64,000 nt of DNA, from NCBI GenBank assembly GCA_950097015.1, contig CATNEN010000002.1:6837501-6901500 (forward strand). The letters are read 5' to 3'. The translations under genes were made by a program, and so were the position numbers. Shown here one piece after another: positions 10,836-44,300 of the stretch; position 1 is the stretch's first letter, and every line of letters starts with the position of its first letter. The notes beneath the pieces are model-generated. The model did not search any database. It saw only the letters and a program-made list of their open reading frames with translations, and was not told where the DNA came from. The stretch is from Macrostomum hystrix. Taxonomy: Eukaryota; Platyhelminthes; Macrostomidae.

Positions 10836-12317
10836 ACGTGCTATGATTATCCACTTTAGTTTATTTTGTTATCTAGGAAAATTCCTGTTACGTCATCGTG
10901 TCTCTAAATCTTTCTAGATTTTATTTACTGTTTTTACTTCAAGAAAAATCTAGTTTTTCAGTTTTTTTATTTTTTCGGCACTTATTTTGCTTAATATAAT
11001 TTATTCAGTTTTTTCCTAATTTTAGTTATTTGAATTGTGATAAAATGAATGAATCAATGAGTGAGGGTTTATTATTTTAGTAAATACTTGAGTAGTTAAT
11101 AAATAATAATTGCTGGAGGGCTGTGGGATATGGCACAACATTGGTGACTCTAGACCTGCAGCCAGTAAGGAGGCAGTTCTGCCCATATCGCTGACTCCTG
11201 AGCACACACGCACACAGATACTGTGCGCAGGCACACGCTCACACAGGTGTGTACATCTGCCCTGACTCTCATCGTCAGGCAGTGTACACTCTCACTGTGC
11301 CTTGGAGGTTGGCCCTAAAGGTGGTAAATTGCACGACAAGCCCCCAAGCCTTCTCTCCGCGACTGCGCCCTATTTGAATGTGGCCTCGTCCGCGAGCTCA
11401 GGGACCTTGGTGTGAAAGCCATCGGTTTTGAGGTTTCTATCCAGACTGTAAATGAAGTTTTGTGCTGACCGTTGAATGAAAATGTCATTAGTGAGCCTGT
11501 TCGGCCTACTCACAATGTCAAAGCAGTAGTCTGTGGCGTGTTTTGATTATTATATTTAGATTTTACGTATTCAAAACTGATTGACATCTTGATGTTAGAA
11601 AAAAAGTAGCAGTAACTCACAGGTGCAAGACATTCACTGATAACACTGCCAAACAATCAGATTTTTAGAACTAAAAATTTGATAATTTCATATGTACAAA
11701 TGTGTTTACAAACAAAAGTAAAAGTACAATGATATGTGAACTTTTAAAAGATAGTTTCTAATACACGATTGATACGTGATACGATATATGGTATGCAATA
11801 AACAATACCAGGTATTTATTTCACACAATACACATTGCTATAGTGATACGGGCATGACAGAATGCTAATAAAAAGAACGATTTAGTTAAATGCCTGAACA
11901 GAGTTACACGCAAATGAAAAGAATTCAGAATAAAAGGAACAGAATAGTTTTAACAAATTCAATCGGTAATACTTTGTTAGCCTCGTAATTTTTATAAAGT
12001 GAAGTCGGACACGCAAAATATAGTAGTTTTCTGCTTCGTTTCCATGGTTACACCAGCCGTTTAAATAACCATTGAAGTTAAAACGAACCGTTGTCATAGC
12101 AACAGTGCTATTCTTGGTGCCAAAGTATTCATGATTACGGACGTTTCATTCATGCATTCAATAGGTTGCTATGGGAACGAGGTGGAGCTTAAGAACTCCA
12201 AGTAAACACGCAATAATCGATCTAGCATATCAGGTTGCGCTTCTGATGGTAAGTTGTCATGGCAACCTGTAAGCAAAGCTGTCAACGTAGCTAAGAACAA
12301 TTAACAGTTGTCCTTGG
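10836..12317. other. Intergenic stretch
   Basis: AT-rich, without convincing exons. Contains one SINE (11092-11420, listed separately). The rest shows nothing recognisable. Confidence 0.6.
11092..11420 (-). mobile_element. tRNA-derived SINE, family B
   Basis: Minus copy with (AAT)n-like tail at the left (TAATAAATAATAATTG). It has the family-B blocks GTGTGTACATCTGCCCTGAC, CATCGTCAGGCAGTGTACAC and AATTGCACGACAAGCCCCCA. The tRNA-like head at the right is truncated near GGGACCTTGGTG. Confidence 0.8.
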
Positions 12318-32455
<20,138 letters not shown>

Positions 32456-32905
32456 GCCTATAACTGGCGACGTTGGCAACGCTCACAATGTCTTTTAAGC
32501 AAGTTTGTGTTTCGATTCTGTCGAATTCTTTGGAACTAACTTCAGTCTGTCTGTCTGTGAGTCTCCAGTGTGAGTCTCCAGTGTGAGTCTCGCTTTGCCT
32601 AAACATTCAGTCTTGAGCTCACAGATGGATTGCAGGATCGGACGGGCCAAGGTCCAATCGCAGCGGCACTGCTGATCAGTGAAGCCGCCCTGCGGGATTG
32701 GCTGGGCCGATTTGCTCAGCTCAACTACGATAGTGGATTGAGCAGTTTGAGAACAGATGAGTAGGTTTGAGCACTGCCCTTGGTCTACTAATATACTAAT
32801 ATCTTTTTGGCGTCGTTTATTATTGCCTTATATGGATGGACATAGCTCTGTGGCTAGTTGCAACAACAGAGAAATAAGTGCAAAAGAATACGGGAAAAAG
32901 ACATG

Positions 32906-34690
32906 AGGTAGAGAGAGGAAGAAGGAGAGAGAAGGAGAAGGAGAGAGAGGGAGAAGAGAGAGAGGGAGAAGAGAGAGAGGGAGAAGGAGAGAGAGGGAGA
33001 AGGAGAGAGAGGGAGAAGGAGAGAGAGGGAGAAGAGAGAGAGGGAGAAGAGAGAGAGGGAGAAGGAGAGAGGGAGAAGGAGAGAGAGGGAGATTTAGAGA
33101 GAGTGAGAAGGAGAGAGAGGGTGAAGGAGAGAGAGGGTGAAGGAGAGAGAGGGAGATGTAGAGAGAGTGAGAAGGAGAGAGAGGGAGAAGGAGAGAGAGG
33201 GTGAAGGAGAGAGAGCGTGAAGGAGAGAGAGGGAGAAGGAGAGAGAGTGAGAAGGAGAGAGAGGGAGAAGGAGAGAGAGGGAGAAGGAGAGAGAGGGAGA
33301 AGGAGAGAGAGGGAGAAGAGAGAGAGGGAGAAGAGAGAGAGGGAGAAGGAGAGAGAGTGAGAAGGAGAGAGAGGGAGAAGGAGAGAGAGGGTGAAGGAGA
33401 GAGAGGGAGAAGGAGAGAGAGGGTGAAGGAGAGAGAGTCAGAAGGAGAGAGAGGGAGAAGGAGAGAGAGGGAGAAGGAGAGAGAGGGAGAAGGAGAGAGA
33501 GTCAGAAGGAGAGAGAGGGAGAAGGAGAGAGAGGGAGAAGGAGAGAGAGGGAGAAGGAGAGAGAGGGAGAAGGAGAGAGAGGGAGAAGGAGAGAGAGTCA
33601 GAAGGAGAGAGAGGGTGAAGGAGAGAGAGTCAGAAGGAGAGAGAGGGGGATGTAGAGAGAGTGAGAAGGAGAGAGAGGGAGAAGGAGAGAGAGGGTGAAG
33701 GAGAGAGAGTGAGAAGGAGAGAGAGGGAGAAGGAGAGAGAGGGAGAAGGAGAGAGAGGGAGAAGGAGAGAGAGGGAGAAGAGAGAGAGGGAGAAGAGAGA
33801 GAGGGAGAAGGAGAGAGAGTGAGAAGGAGAGAGAGGGAGAAGGAGAGAGAGGGAGAAGAGAGAGAGGGAGAAGAGAGAGAGGGAGAAGGAGAGAGAGTGA
33901 GAAGGAGAGAGAGGGAGAAGGAGAGAGAGGGTGAAGGAGAGAGAGGGAGAAGGAGAGAGAGGGAGAAGGAGAGAGAGGGAGAAGGAGAGAGAGGGAGAAG
34001 GAGAGAGAGGGAGATGTAGAGAGAGTGAGAAGGAGAGAGAGGGAGAAGGAGAGAGAGGGAGAAGGAGAGAGAGGGAGAAGAGAGAGAGGGAGAAGGAGAG
34101 AGAGGGAGATTTAGAGAGAGTGAGAAGGAGAGAGAGGGTGAAGGAGAGAGAGGTAGAAGGAGAGAGAGGGAGAAGGAGACAGAGGGAGAAGGAGAGAGAG
34201 GGAGAAGGAGAGAGAGGGTGAAGGAGAGAGAGACAGAAGGAGAGAGAGGGAGAAGGAGACAGAGGGAGAAGGAGAGAGAGGGAGAAGGAGAGAGTGAGAA
34301 GGAGAGAGAGGGTGAAGGAGAGAGAGGGTGAAGGAGAGAGAGGGAGAAGGAGAGAGAGTGAGAAGGAGAGAGAGGGTGAAGGAGAGAGAGGGTGAAGGAG
34401 AGAGAGGGAGAAGGAGAGAGAGGAAGAAGGAGAGAGAGGGAGAAGGAGAGAGAGGGAGAAGGAGACAGAGGGAGAAGGAGAGAGAGGGAGAAGGAGAGAG
34501 AGGGTGAAGGAGAGAGAGGGAGAAGGAGACAGAGGGAGAAGGAGAGAGAGGGAGAAGGAGAGAGAGGGTGAAGGAGAGAGAGTCAGAAGGAGAGAGAGAG
34601 TCAGAAGGAGAGAGAGTGAGAAGGAGAGAGAGGGTGAAGGAGAGAGAGGGAGAAGGAGAGAGAGGGTGAAGGAGAGAGAGGGAGAAGGAT
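32906..34690. repeat. 1.8 kb polypurine minisatellite, 16-bp unit
   Basis: About 110 copies of GAGAGAGGGAGAAGGA with GTGAAG, GTCAG and GACAGAG variants. Plus strand is almost pure purine for about 1.78 kb. It lies upstream of the Ig gene. Confidence 0.98.
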
Positions 34691-34694
34691 GTGT

Positions 34695-35639
34695 ATCTAG
34701 AAAGATTTTCATTGCAGCATGAAACATTTAAGAATTTTTTACACAAACTTGGGAGCCAATCGCTAACGAACACAAGGCGCTGCCTTACCAAGAAAAGCAT
34801 CAATTTCAGTTGCCATTAATTTGCAAATCTTGTAGACATTTTTTACCCACCTCCTCAGTTGAGTGGTTGGCAAAAAATTGGCATTTTGTGCTGACAAAAA
34901 GTGGCTGCATCTCTGGTTAGCAGGGCAGTGAACTATAAACAGCCAGCCTTGCTCATCCGGTACCAACTACCGCAGCTGCAGTCGGCGGCAAACAACAAAG
35001 ACAAGTTTGGAAGGCGCGCAGACCTACTACAAGCAGAGAGAGAGAGAGACAGAGTGAAATGACTCCTACGCCACACACAATGAGTAGCTCCGTCTTAAGC
35101 CGCATTCTCAACTTCATCGCCAGCGAGAGAAGGAGCAGCAGAATAGGAAAAAGTCATCAACGGGTTTTTGTTGCAAACTGGGAGAGCAGGCAAAGTGGCC
35201 ACCAAAGCTAGTTGGGGAAAAAAGTGAAGCAAAAACAAGGGAGAAATGGGAGTGAAGGGAGGGAAAAATGGGCTGCAGCCAAGCCAATTCAGAAGGTAAT
35301 GAGACTGGCAATGAGGGGCGTGGGCCCGGGTCTGCGGTCTCAACGCTTTTTTGTGCCCGGAGTTCGCCCGAGAAAACTATTCTCAATTTCTTTTTTTTCT
35401 TCTTCAGATGCCAGAATACGTGAAGTCAGGGCGATAGTTTACATTGGCAACCACTTCTGGGAGTTCAGTGTTAATCGGTGGTGAGTGGACACCCCCGGAT
35501 GCGGAATGTGGAATCCGGAGCTTTGAGATTGGAAAATTTGACGAAAATTCTTAAAATGACGAATGGGTTTTTAAGTCAAGGAGTTTCTATATTTTATTGC
35601 AATTGCGAAATTATGAGTATTGCTGTGGGATTCGGATAA
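34695..35639. other. Intergenic stretch
   Basis: Between the Ig gene 5' side and the 21-bp array. No supported exon or RNA gene. Confidence 0.5.
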
Positions 35640-36715
35640 AGGCTTAGAAATTCCGAGGAAGGTTTTAGAATTCAGGTGGAAGGTTTTAGAATTCGGGTGG
35701 AACGTTTTAGAATTCGGGTGGAACGTTTTAGAATTCAGGTGGAACGTTTTAGAATTCGGGTGGAAGGTTTTAGAATTCGGGTGGAAGGTTTTAGAATTCG
35801 GGTGGAAGGTTTTAGAATTCGGGTGGAAGGTTTTAGAATTCGGGTGGAAGGTTTTAGAATTCGGGTGGAAGGTTTTAGAATTCGGGTGGAAGGTTTTAGA
35901 ATTCGGGTGGAAGGTTTTAGAATTCGGGTGGAAGGTATTAGAATTCGGAAGAAGGTTTAGAATTCCGAGGAAGGTTTTGAATTCGGATGGAAGGTTTTAG
36001 AATTCGGATGGAAGGTTTTAGAATTCGGAAGAAGGTTTTAGAATTCGGGTGGAAGGTTTTAGAATTCTGGTGGAAGGTTTTAGAATTCGGAAGAAGGTTT
36101 ATAATTCCGAGGAAGGTTTTGAATTCGGATGGAAGGTTTTAGAATTCGGGTGGAAGGTTTTAGAATTCGGGTGGAAGGTTTTAGAATTCTGGTGGAAGGT
36201 TTTAGAATTCGGAGGCAGGTTTTAGAATTCGGAGGAAGGTTTTGAATTCGGAGGAAGGTTTTGAATTCGGAGGAAGGTTTTAGAATTCCGAGGAAGGTTT
36301 TAAATTCGGATGGAAGGTTTTAGAATTCGGGTGGAAGGTTTTAGAATTCTGGAGGAAGGTTTTAGAATTCTGGAGGAAGGTTTTAGAATTCTGGTGGAAG
36401 GTTTTAGAATTCGGAGGAAGGTTTTGAATTCGGAGGAAGGTTTTGGAATTAGGAAGAAGGTTTAGAATTCCGAGGAAGGTTTTGAATTCGGGTGGAAGGT
36501 TTTAGAATTCGGGTGGAAGGTTTTAGAATTCGGGTGGAAGGTTTCATAATTCGGAGGCAGGTTTTAGAATTCGGAGGCAGGTTTCATAATTCGGAGGCAG
36601 GTTTTAGAATTCGGAGGAAGGTTTTAGAATTCGGAGGAAGGTTTTAGAATTCGGAGGAAGGTTTTAGAATTCGGAGGAAGGTTTTAGAATTCGGAGGAAG
36701 GTTTTGAATTTAGGA
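35640..36715. repeat. 21-bp minisatellite, about 50 copies
   Basis: Unit TTTTAGAATTCGGGTGGAAG plus G. The left half is homogeneous, the right half mixes GGAGGAAG, GGAAGAAG and 20-bp units. Every unit carries an EcoRI site (GAATTC). Confidence 0.97.
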
Positions 36716-37344
36716 ATGGGCTACGAGTTGTAGTTCAACTGTTAAATCGGATCATGCTAACGAAGCGCAATAAAAGTAAAAAAGGTCTCATTGACATTGA
36801 TTGAGGATCGCATCATGTGATATCCCAAGTCTTACAGTCAGCAGCTTGGCAACAAGAAGCGGGCTTCCCATATTCGGGAAGCGAACAGGCGGTTCGAATC
36901 AATTCGCGTGGGCGGATCAGTCTGCCTTTGTTCCCACAGAATCTGCTCGATCCCAGGCTGGGCAGTTGTGTTGAATCCCCTCTGTAGTAAAAATATAAAC
37001 GATTTACTAGGCAGCGAATCTAGGGGCATTGTGACTGCTTTCGGCTGTTTAAGGAAAAAAGAAAATAAAAGTAGTTTCTCGAATTCATCGACAAGGACCA
37101 GCGGAATCCGTCAACTTTGGCAAGCTTCGAATTGCTGTACAAAAAATTGATATGCCAAAATCATTGTAATATTTCCCTTCTAAATTTAAAATACGCGAAT
37201 GTGGAAGTTCGGTTTAAAACAACTGATAATTAGTAAGTAAAAGTAAATCAACTTTGGCTGACGGTAATTTCAAAATAAGAAGAATGGCAATGTAAAAAGA
37301 AAGCCGAATTTAGAATGAGCCCGCAAATTTTGTGTAGAGGAAGG
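36716..37344. other. Intergenic stretch
   Basis: No gene or element recognised. Confidence 0.5.
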
Positions 37345-37870
37345 ATTTTGGAGAGAAAAGAGCAGATTGTAGGGAGAAGAGAGAGGATTGTAGGGAGAAG
37401 AGAGCAGATTGTAGGTAGAAGAGGGCAGATTGTAGGTAGAAGAGAGCAGATTGTGGGGAGAAGAGAGCAGATTGTAGGGAGAAGAGAGCAGATTGTAGGG
37501 AGAAGAGAGCAGATTGTAGGGAGAAAAGAGCAGATTGTAGGGAGAAGAGAACATATTGTAGGGAGAAGAGAACATATTGTAGGGAGAAGAGAGCAGATTG
37601 TAGGGAGAAGAGAGCAGATTGTAGGGAGAAGAGAGCGGATTGTGGGGAGAAGAGAGCAGATTGTGGGGAGAAGAGAGCAGATTGTAGGGAGAAAATAGCA
37701 GATTGTAGGGAGAAGAGAGCAGATTGTAGGGAAGAAGAGAGCAGATTGTAGGGAAGAAGAGAGCAGATTGTAGGGAGAAGAGAGCAGATTGTAGGGAGAA
37801 GAGAGCAGATTGTAGGGAGAAGAGAGCGGATCGTGGTGAGAGGAGAGCGGAAAGTGGGGAGAAGAGAGCG
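37345..37870. repeat. 21-bp minisatellite 3' of the EGF-protein gene
   Basis: About 25 copies of AGAGCAGATTGTAGGGAGA plus AG. It starts 38 nt beyond the stop codon at 37908 and so is probably in the 3' UTR. Confidence 0.97.
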
Positions 37871-37907
37871 CAGGATTCTGTAAAGGTCACGATTCGCTGG
37901 GACATTG

Positions 37908-38352
37908 TCAAAACTCCTGCAACACCTGCTGATTCTGCAGTTGCTCCCGCAGCTGCCGCAGTCGCGCAGCGTCATCGTCGTCGCCGCCGCCTGTATCCTC
38001 GTTGAAGGGCAAGGTGGATCGCCGCCGATTGGGCCGCCAGTCGTCTTGGCGACGTCGTGGCACGAAGATGCTAGCACGCTGGTAGCTGAGGCGCCGGTTT
38101 TCGCCCTCATCCGGGCTGGGGTTCGACGGCCGTCGCGGCATCCCCGGCGCCGTTGGTTCTGGCGTTGATGGCTCCGGAGTCGGCGGCGTTGGCGTGAGCG
38201 GATGGCTCGCCATCGCCGGCAAGGGCTCTTCAGCCAGCGGCTCCTCCGCGACTTCCTGACGATCGGCATCTTCGCTCGAGTTTGCATCGCCTCTGTCAGC
38301 ATCGGCAGCATCCGCGGTAGACGTCGACTGTGCGAACGCCTGTGATTCCGGG
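37908..38352 (-). CDS. EGF-protein exon 5 (cytoplasmic tail)
   Basis: Acceptor TTGTCTCCCGCAG. 147 codons and TGA at 37910-37908. Contains TPTPPTPEPSTPEPTAP and basic NRRLSYQRASIFVPRRRQ, with possible kinase sites. Confidence 0.88.
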
Positions 38353-41300
38353 CTGCGGGAGACAACAGATCAGTTTAGATGCTTTCTGTGATTGGTTTGG
38401 ATCATGGAGCAACTGTAGTGCGGTTGATAATGAAGCGTAGGATTGGCTGTTGTGAGATGGCTAGCGGCGTGTGCATTGCTGGCGGAGTGAGGTGGCTAGC
38501 TAAGGGTGCATGGCTGGCTGAGTGAGGTGGCTTGCTGAGGGTGGCGGAGTGAGGTGGCTAGCTGAGGGTGCATGGCTGGCGGAGTGAGGTGGCTAGCTAA
38601 GGGTGCATGGCTGGCTGAGTGAGGTGGCTAGCTAAGGGTGCATGGCTGGCTGAGTGAGGTGGCTAGCGGAGCGTGCATGGCTGGCGGAGTGAGGTGGCTA
38701 GCTGAGGGTGCATGGCTGGCGGAGTGAGGTGGTTAGCTGAGGGTGCATGGCTGGCGGAGTGAGGTGGCTAGCGGAGCGTGCATGGCTGGGGGGACCCTTA
38801 ACACTTTTTTCCTATTATTTTTTGTTTATCCTCTCCATCCTCTGCAGTCTATTCCATGTATGTTTATGAAAAATAACTGATATATAAGTCTACATTAAAA
38901 AACGTTGCAAAGAGCAGATCAATCAGAATGAGCAGCAGTGCGTGTCAAGTCATTGGAACAGAGAAGAATGCAAATCGAGCACACAGCAAATGAAAATTCA
39001 CTGATAAACACATTTAGAGTGACACAGTAGCAGAGTGAGAGAGAACCAGAGTGACAGAGAACCAGAGTGACAGAGTACCGGAGTGACTCACCGGCTCTTG
39101 GCCACAGGCAGCACGACAGGCGCCCGCTGGCTGGCCAGGATGAGGGTGGCGGCGATGGCGCAGATGCAGGCCGCCAGGCCAAGGAGGATGGCGGCGAGCT
39201 GCCAGGCGGGCAGCATCGACTGGCAGTTGGTCAGATTCTCCGGGCACACGCAGCTGAGTAGTTGAATCAAGTTAAAAAACAAGCTGCATTTCTAATGCCA
39301 CCTACTATTAGTAGAAATTAACTACTGTGACAAGAATTTGAAAATACGGCGATTGAAAGGAATCGTCTCGTGAGAGTGACAGAAGAAGCCAGAGTGACAG
39401 AAGAGGCCAGAGTGACAGAAGAGGCCAGAGTGACAGAAGAGGCCAGAGTGACAGAAGAGGCCAGAGGGACAGAAGAAGCCAGAGTGACAGAAGAGGCCAG
39501 AGTGACAGAAGAGGCCAGAGTGACAGAAGAGGCCTGAGTGAATGAGTGACAGAAGAGGCCAGAGTAAAAGAAGAGACTAGAGTGACAGAAGAGGCCAGAG
39601 TGAAAGAAGAGACTAGAGTGACAGAAGAGGCCAGAGTGACAGAAGAAGCCAGAGTGAAAGAAGAGGCCAGAGTGACAGAAGAGGCCAGAGTGACAGAAGA
39701 GGCCAGAGTGAAAGAAGAGACTAGAGTGACAGAAGAGGCCAGAGTGACAGAAGAGGCCAGAGGGACAGAAGAAGCCAGAGTGACAGAAGAGGCCAGAGTG
39801 ACAGAAGAAGCCAGAGTGAAAGAAGAGACCAGAGTGACAGAAGAGGCCAGAGGGACAGAAGAAGCCAGAGTGACAGAAGAGGCCAGAGGGACAGAAGAGG
39901 CCAGAGGGACAGAAGAAGCCAGAGTGACAGAAGAGGCCAGAGTGACAGAAGAGGCCTGAGTGAATGAGTGACAGAAGAGGCCAGAGTGACAGAAGAGGCC
40001 TGAGTGAATGAGTGACAGAAGAAGCCAGAGTGACAGAAGAGGCCAGAGGGACAGAAGAGGCCAGAGGGACAGAAGAGGCCAGAGGGACAGAAGAGGCCAG
40101 AGGGACAGAAGAAGCCAGAGTGACAGAAGAGGCCAGAGGGACAGAAGAGGCCAGAGGGACAGAAGAGGCCAGAGGGACAGAAGAGGCCAGAGGGACAGAA
40201 GAAGCCAGAGTGACAGAAGAGGCCAGAGGGACAGAAGAGGCCAGAGGGACAGAAGAGGCCAGAGGGACAGAAGAAGCCAGAGTGACAGAAGAGGCCTGAG
40301 TGAATGAGTGACAGAAGAGGCCTGAGTGAATGAGTGACAGAAGAGGCCAGAGTGAAAGAAGAGACTAGAGTGACAGAAGAGGCCAGAGTGAAAGAAGAGA
40401 CTAGAGTGACAGAAGAGGCCAGAGTGAAAGAAGAGACTAGAGTGACAGAAGAGGCCAGAGTGAAAGAAGAGACTAGAGTGACAGAAGAGGCCAGAGTGAC
40501 AGAAGAGGCCAGAGTGACAGAAGAGGCCAGAGTGACAGAAGAGGCCAGAGTGACAGAAGAGGCCAGAGTGACAGAAGCAGGTTGCACTCACTCGTAGCCC
40601 CTGAACTTGTCCACGCAGACGTAGGGCGACGGGCAGGGCGAGGACGAGCAGTCGTCGAAGTCGATCTCGCAGCGGTCGCCAACCCAGCCGGTGGGGCACT
40701 GGCAGAGGTAGCCTTGGTTGAAGAACCCGTCCGAGCGGACGAGGCTGATACAGTCGGGATCCCAGGACGGACCTGGAGTTGCATTGTTACAAAACTGTCT
40801 TCAAATCTGTTCACATGCTAGATATTCAGAACGGAAATAGTTCAATTATAAACTGCCCGATGCCTCTCACCCCAGCAGCGGCCCTCGTTGACGCACGGAT
40901 TCTGCAGGATGTAAACCCGGATGTACAGCCTGGCCTGCAGCCTGTACTTATCGGTGTAGGCCAGAACGAACCGGTCCACTCCGGTCTGCAGCAGGCCGGG
41001 CCGATACCGGACCAGGTGGGACAGCCAGGACAGCTCAGCGGGTGAGTAGGGCAGGCTGAGGTTGCAGGGATGCCAGGTGGTCAGGCCGGTGTCCCAGTTT
41101 GTCAGGTTTCGCAGGGCCAGGCGCTCACTGTCCGTCAGGTTGCAGTCCAACGGTTCGTCTAAAATCGCAGTTGAAATGCTCGAATTGAGCGGGTTGATCA
41201 GCCGGCCAAGTCGCGGAGTCCCATCGTCGGGCAATTCAACACGGATGGCTTCGTTGGAGTCGTAGTCGAAGACTCCGGCAGTGAACAGGAGGTCGGAGTA

Positions 41301-44300
41301 AGCCGTGTTGTTTCCCGTGTTCTGCTCCACGGCCAGGGTGAGATTGCGGTACTGAAGGCGTACGGGATCGAAGTCGGTGAGCTCCATGGCCAGGCCGTAG
41401 CGAGAGGCGAACACCAGCGGATAGTCGGGCTCCTCGTCAATAAATATCCTGTACATGGTGCGAGCGACGTAGTCGGAGCTACTCGAAGTCTCCTCTATGG
41501 TGATGTTGAGCATGGCCACGCCCGTCTTGTGCTGCAATAGGTTGACTTAAGTTTTAATTTAATCTGGGGGGAAGGAGGGGTTTGAAGCCCATTAATAGTC
41601 TGGGCAGGGATAGAAACCCACTATTTGCCTGGGCAGTTGTTATTAAGTTTGGGGTAAAACACAGTGTTTTTCAGGCCCTGCTCCCCGCGCATCAGCCGAA
41701 GCTCTTACGCTACAATTTTATTTAGAAATTTTTGGAGTTATGAGCGGTACATATTACTTTTTTGGAAATTATAATATAGCAGTGGTTGACGGTGTGCCTA
41801 TATACGTGAGTTGGGTCTAGCTATACCAGGGGTCGGAAAACTCCGGCCCGCGGGCCAGATGCGGCCCTCGAAGCTCCCAAATCCGGCCCGTTGCCCCTTC
41901 TGACATCTACAGTGTCCTGTTTCATCTCTCTCGTGTCTAATCTCTCTCGTGTCTAATCTCTCCCGTGTCTAATCTCTCCCGTGTCTCATCTCCTCCGTGT
42001 CTAATCTCTCCTGTTTCTCATCTCTCCCGTGTCTAATCTCTCGCCTGTCTTATCTCTCCCGTGTCTCATCTCTCTCGTGTATCATCTCTCCTGTGTCTCA
42101 TCGCTCTCGTGTATCATCTTTCTGTGTCTCATCTCTCCCGTGTCTAATCTCTCCCGTGTCTCATCTCTCCCGTGTCTAATCTCTCCCGTGTCTCATCTCT
42201 CCCGTGTCTCATCTCTCCCGTGTCTCATCTCTCCCGTGTCTCATCTCTCCCGTGTCTCATCTCTCCCGTGTCTCATCTCTCCCGTGTCTCATCTCTCCCG
42301 TGTCTCATCTCTCCCGTGTCTCATCTGTCTCGTGTATCATCTTTCTGTGTCTCATCTCTCCCGTGTCTAATCTCTCCCGTGTCTCATCTCTCCCGTGTCT
42401 CATCTCTCCCGTGTCTCATCTCTCCCGTGTCTCATCTCTCCCGTGTCTCATCTCTCCCGTGTCTCATCTCTCCCGTGTCTCATCACTCCCGTGTCTCATC
42501 TCTCCCGTGTCTCATCTCTCCCGTGTCTCATCTCTCCTCTATCTCATATTTATACAGTCAATGCGGCCCGCTGTCGTCTTTTAGGTTCTCTCTTTGGCCC
42601 GCCAGCAAATAAGTTTGCCTACCCCTGAGCTATACCATTTGCTTCTGAGCTGACCCAGATAGCTTTCCAGTCCTGTTTTTTGCTCTCAGCATGTTCCTGG
42701 TTGGTTTTGCATGCATTTACTAGGCAAAGTTAAATTAAGCTATATAGTCACATAAAGTCAAGTTACTAAGCATTAAGCATAAGTAGTAAGCAATGCAAAT
42801 TATTAAACCGTCTGTGCTTGTAGGTTTCCGATCTGTTTATTGCTAATTTTCTTTAGTTGTTGGAGCAGTGGAATGCAAGTCCTTTGTGCTAGTGAGATAT
42901 CAGTGACGCTGTCTAGTCCATGTATTTTGTTAGCACTAGCCCGTAGGTACCACCTACTGGCAAGATCATCAATTCTGGTTTTAATTGGTTCAACTTTAGA
43001 AAGTCTTTGTAGGAAGGCAGCTTTGCAATACTTAGGAGCATCATGGCAGTGACGCAGAGCACGATTTTGAATGACCTGCAGTCTATCCATATGATATTTA
43101 TTAAGTAGAGTAAGTAGAGAGTGTTGAAGCAGTGAGCTGAGAGTGTGAGTTGAGGGTCAAGAGTGACTCCAAGGAATTTGACGTTTGGTTGATAGTTAAT
43201 GGTGGTTCCGTTGAAGGTGATAGGAGGAGGCTGTCCGAAGTTTTTGGTTTTGTGGATGAAGTCGATGGCTTTACTCTTGTTTGGGTTGACTTTGATGCCG
43301 TATTTGCTTAACCATTTTTGGTATTCCTCAACGAACTCCTGTGTGAGTTTGCCAGCTACGCTAGCTTTCAGTGACTGACACCATATCGATGTGTCGTCGG
43401 CAAATTGACTGGCTCTGACTCTGATGTCTTTGGGTTAGGACATTGTGGCAACCACAATGAGGAAGAGGATTGGGCTGAGTACTCCACCCTGAGGAACACC
43501 GGCCTCGGGCGTGAAGTAGTCACTGAGTTGACCGTTAGCTCTAACGGCAATCTCACGGTCAGACATATAGTTGGAGAAGATCCTGGTCAGTCTGGTGGCT
43601 ATTTTGATTTTGTGGAGGAGTCTGTAGCGCAGTGCGTCATGCCAGATTTTATCAAAAGCTCCTTCCACATCAAAGAAAACTCCGATAGTTGATCTGTTTT
43701 TGGTTTTACCTTCCATAATGTCATGGACAAGTCTGGCTAAATTTTCATGCGAGCAATGTTTCTCTCTGTAGGCACATTGGTTATGTCCAAGTGTGTTATT
43801 TTCTTGTAGGAATTTGTACAGCCGCCTTTTCACTATTTTCTCAAACACTTTCCCTATGCATGAGGTGAGGCTAATGGTCTGCTTTGTAGAGCATCTTGGT
43901 GTGGGCTTTTTTCCAGGCTTTTGGGAAGTAGCCTAGTTTGAGACAGTTGCCTAGGATTTTCGTGAGCACTATGATGGACGAAGGGCTGAGACCTTTTTTG
44001 AGTATGATATTGGGAATACTGTCTGGGCCCGGAGCACCTCCCGACCTAAGGTCATCTGGGCTAGTTCCCAGGTGACGTCTGCTATTCGGATTGGTTCTGT
44101 GAGGTAGGTATTGGTTTTGATTTGGGTCTGGGTTGTTAGCGGCTGAAAGTTGGTATGGCTGCTAGTGATAGAGGCCACTTTGGTTTTGAACTTTCTAGAG
44201 GTACTGGGTTCTGGCCTCATTTTATCACTTTGTGATTTAGCTAGTAGATTAGCTTTGTCATAGTCCGTGATGGCAGTAGTATTATTATAGACTAGAATTG

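Noticed and set aside
32878-34803. Arg/Glu-rich and Ser/Leu-rich frames
   Set aside because: Translation of the polypurine array; both strands open.
37315-37698. REQIVGR heptad-like frame as a coiled-coil protein
   Set aside because: 21-bp array directly behind the stop codon of the EGF-protein gene, opposite strand.
39308-40699. 463-aa minus frame with SLWPLLSLW repeats resembling a membrane protein
   Set aside because: Translation of the 18-bp array in intron 3 of the EGF-protein gene; the two real flanking exons splice over it.
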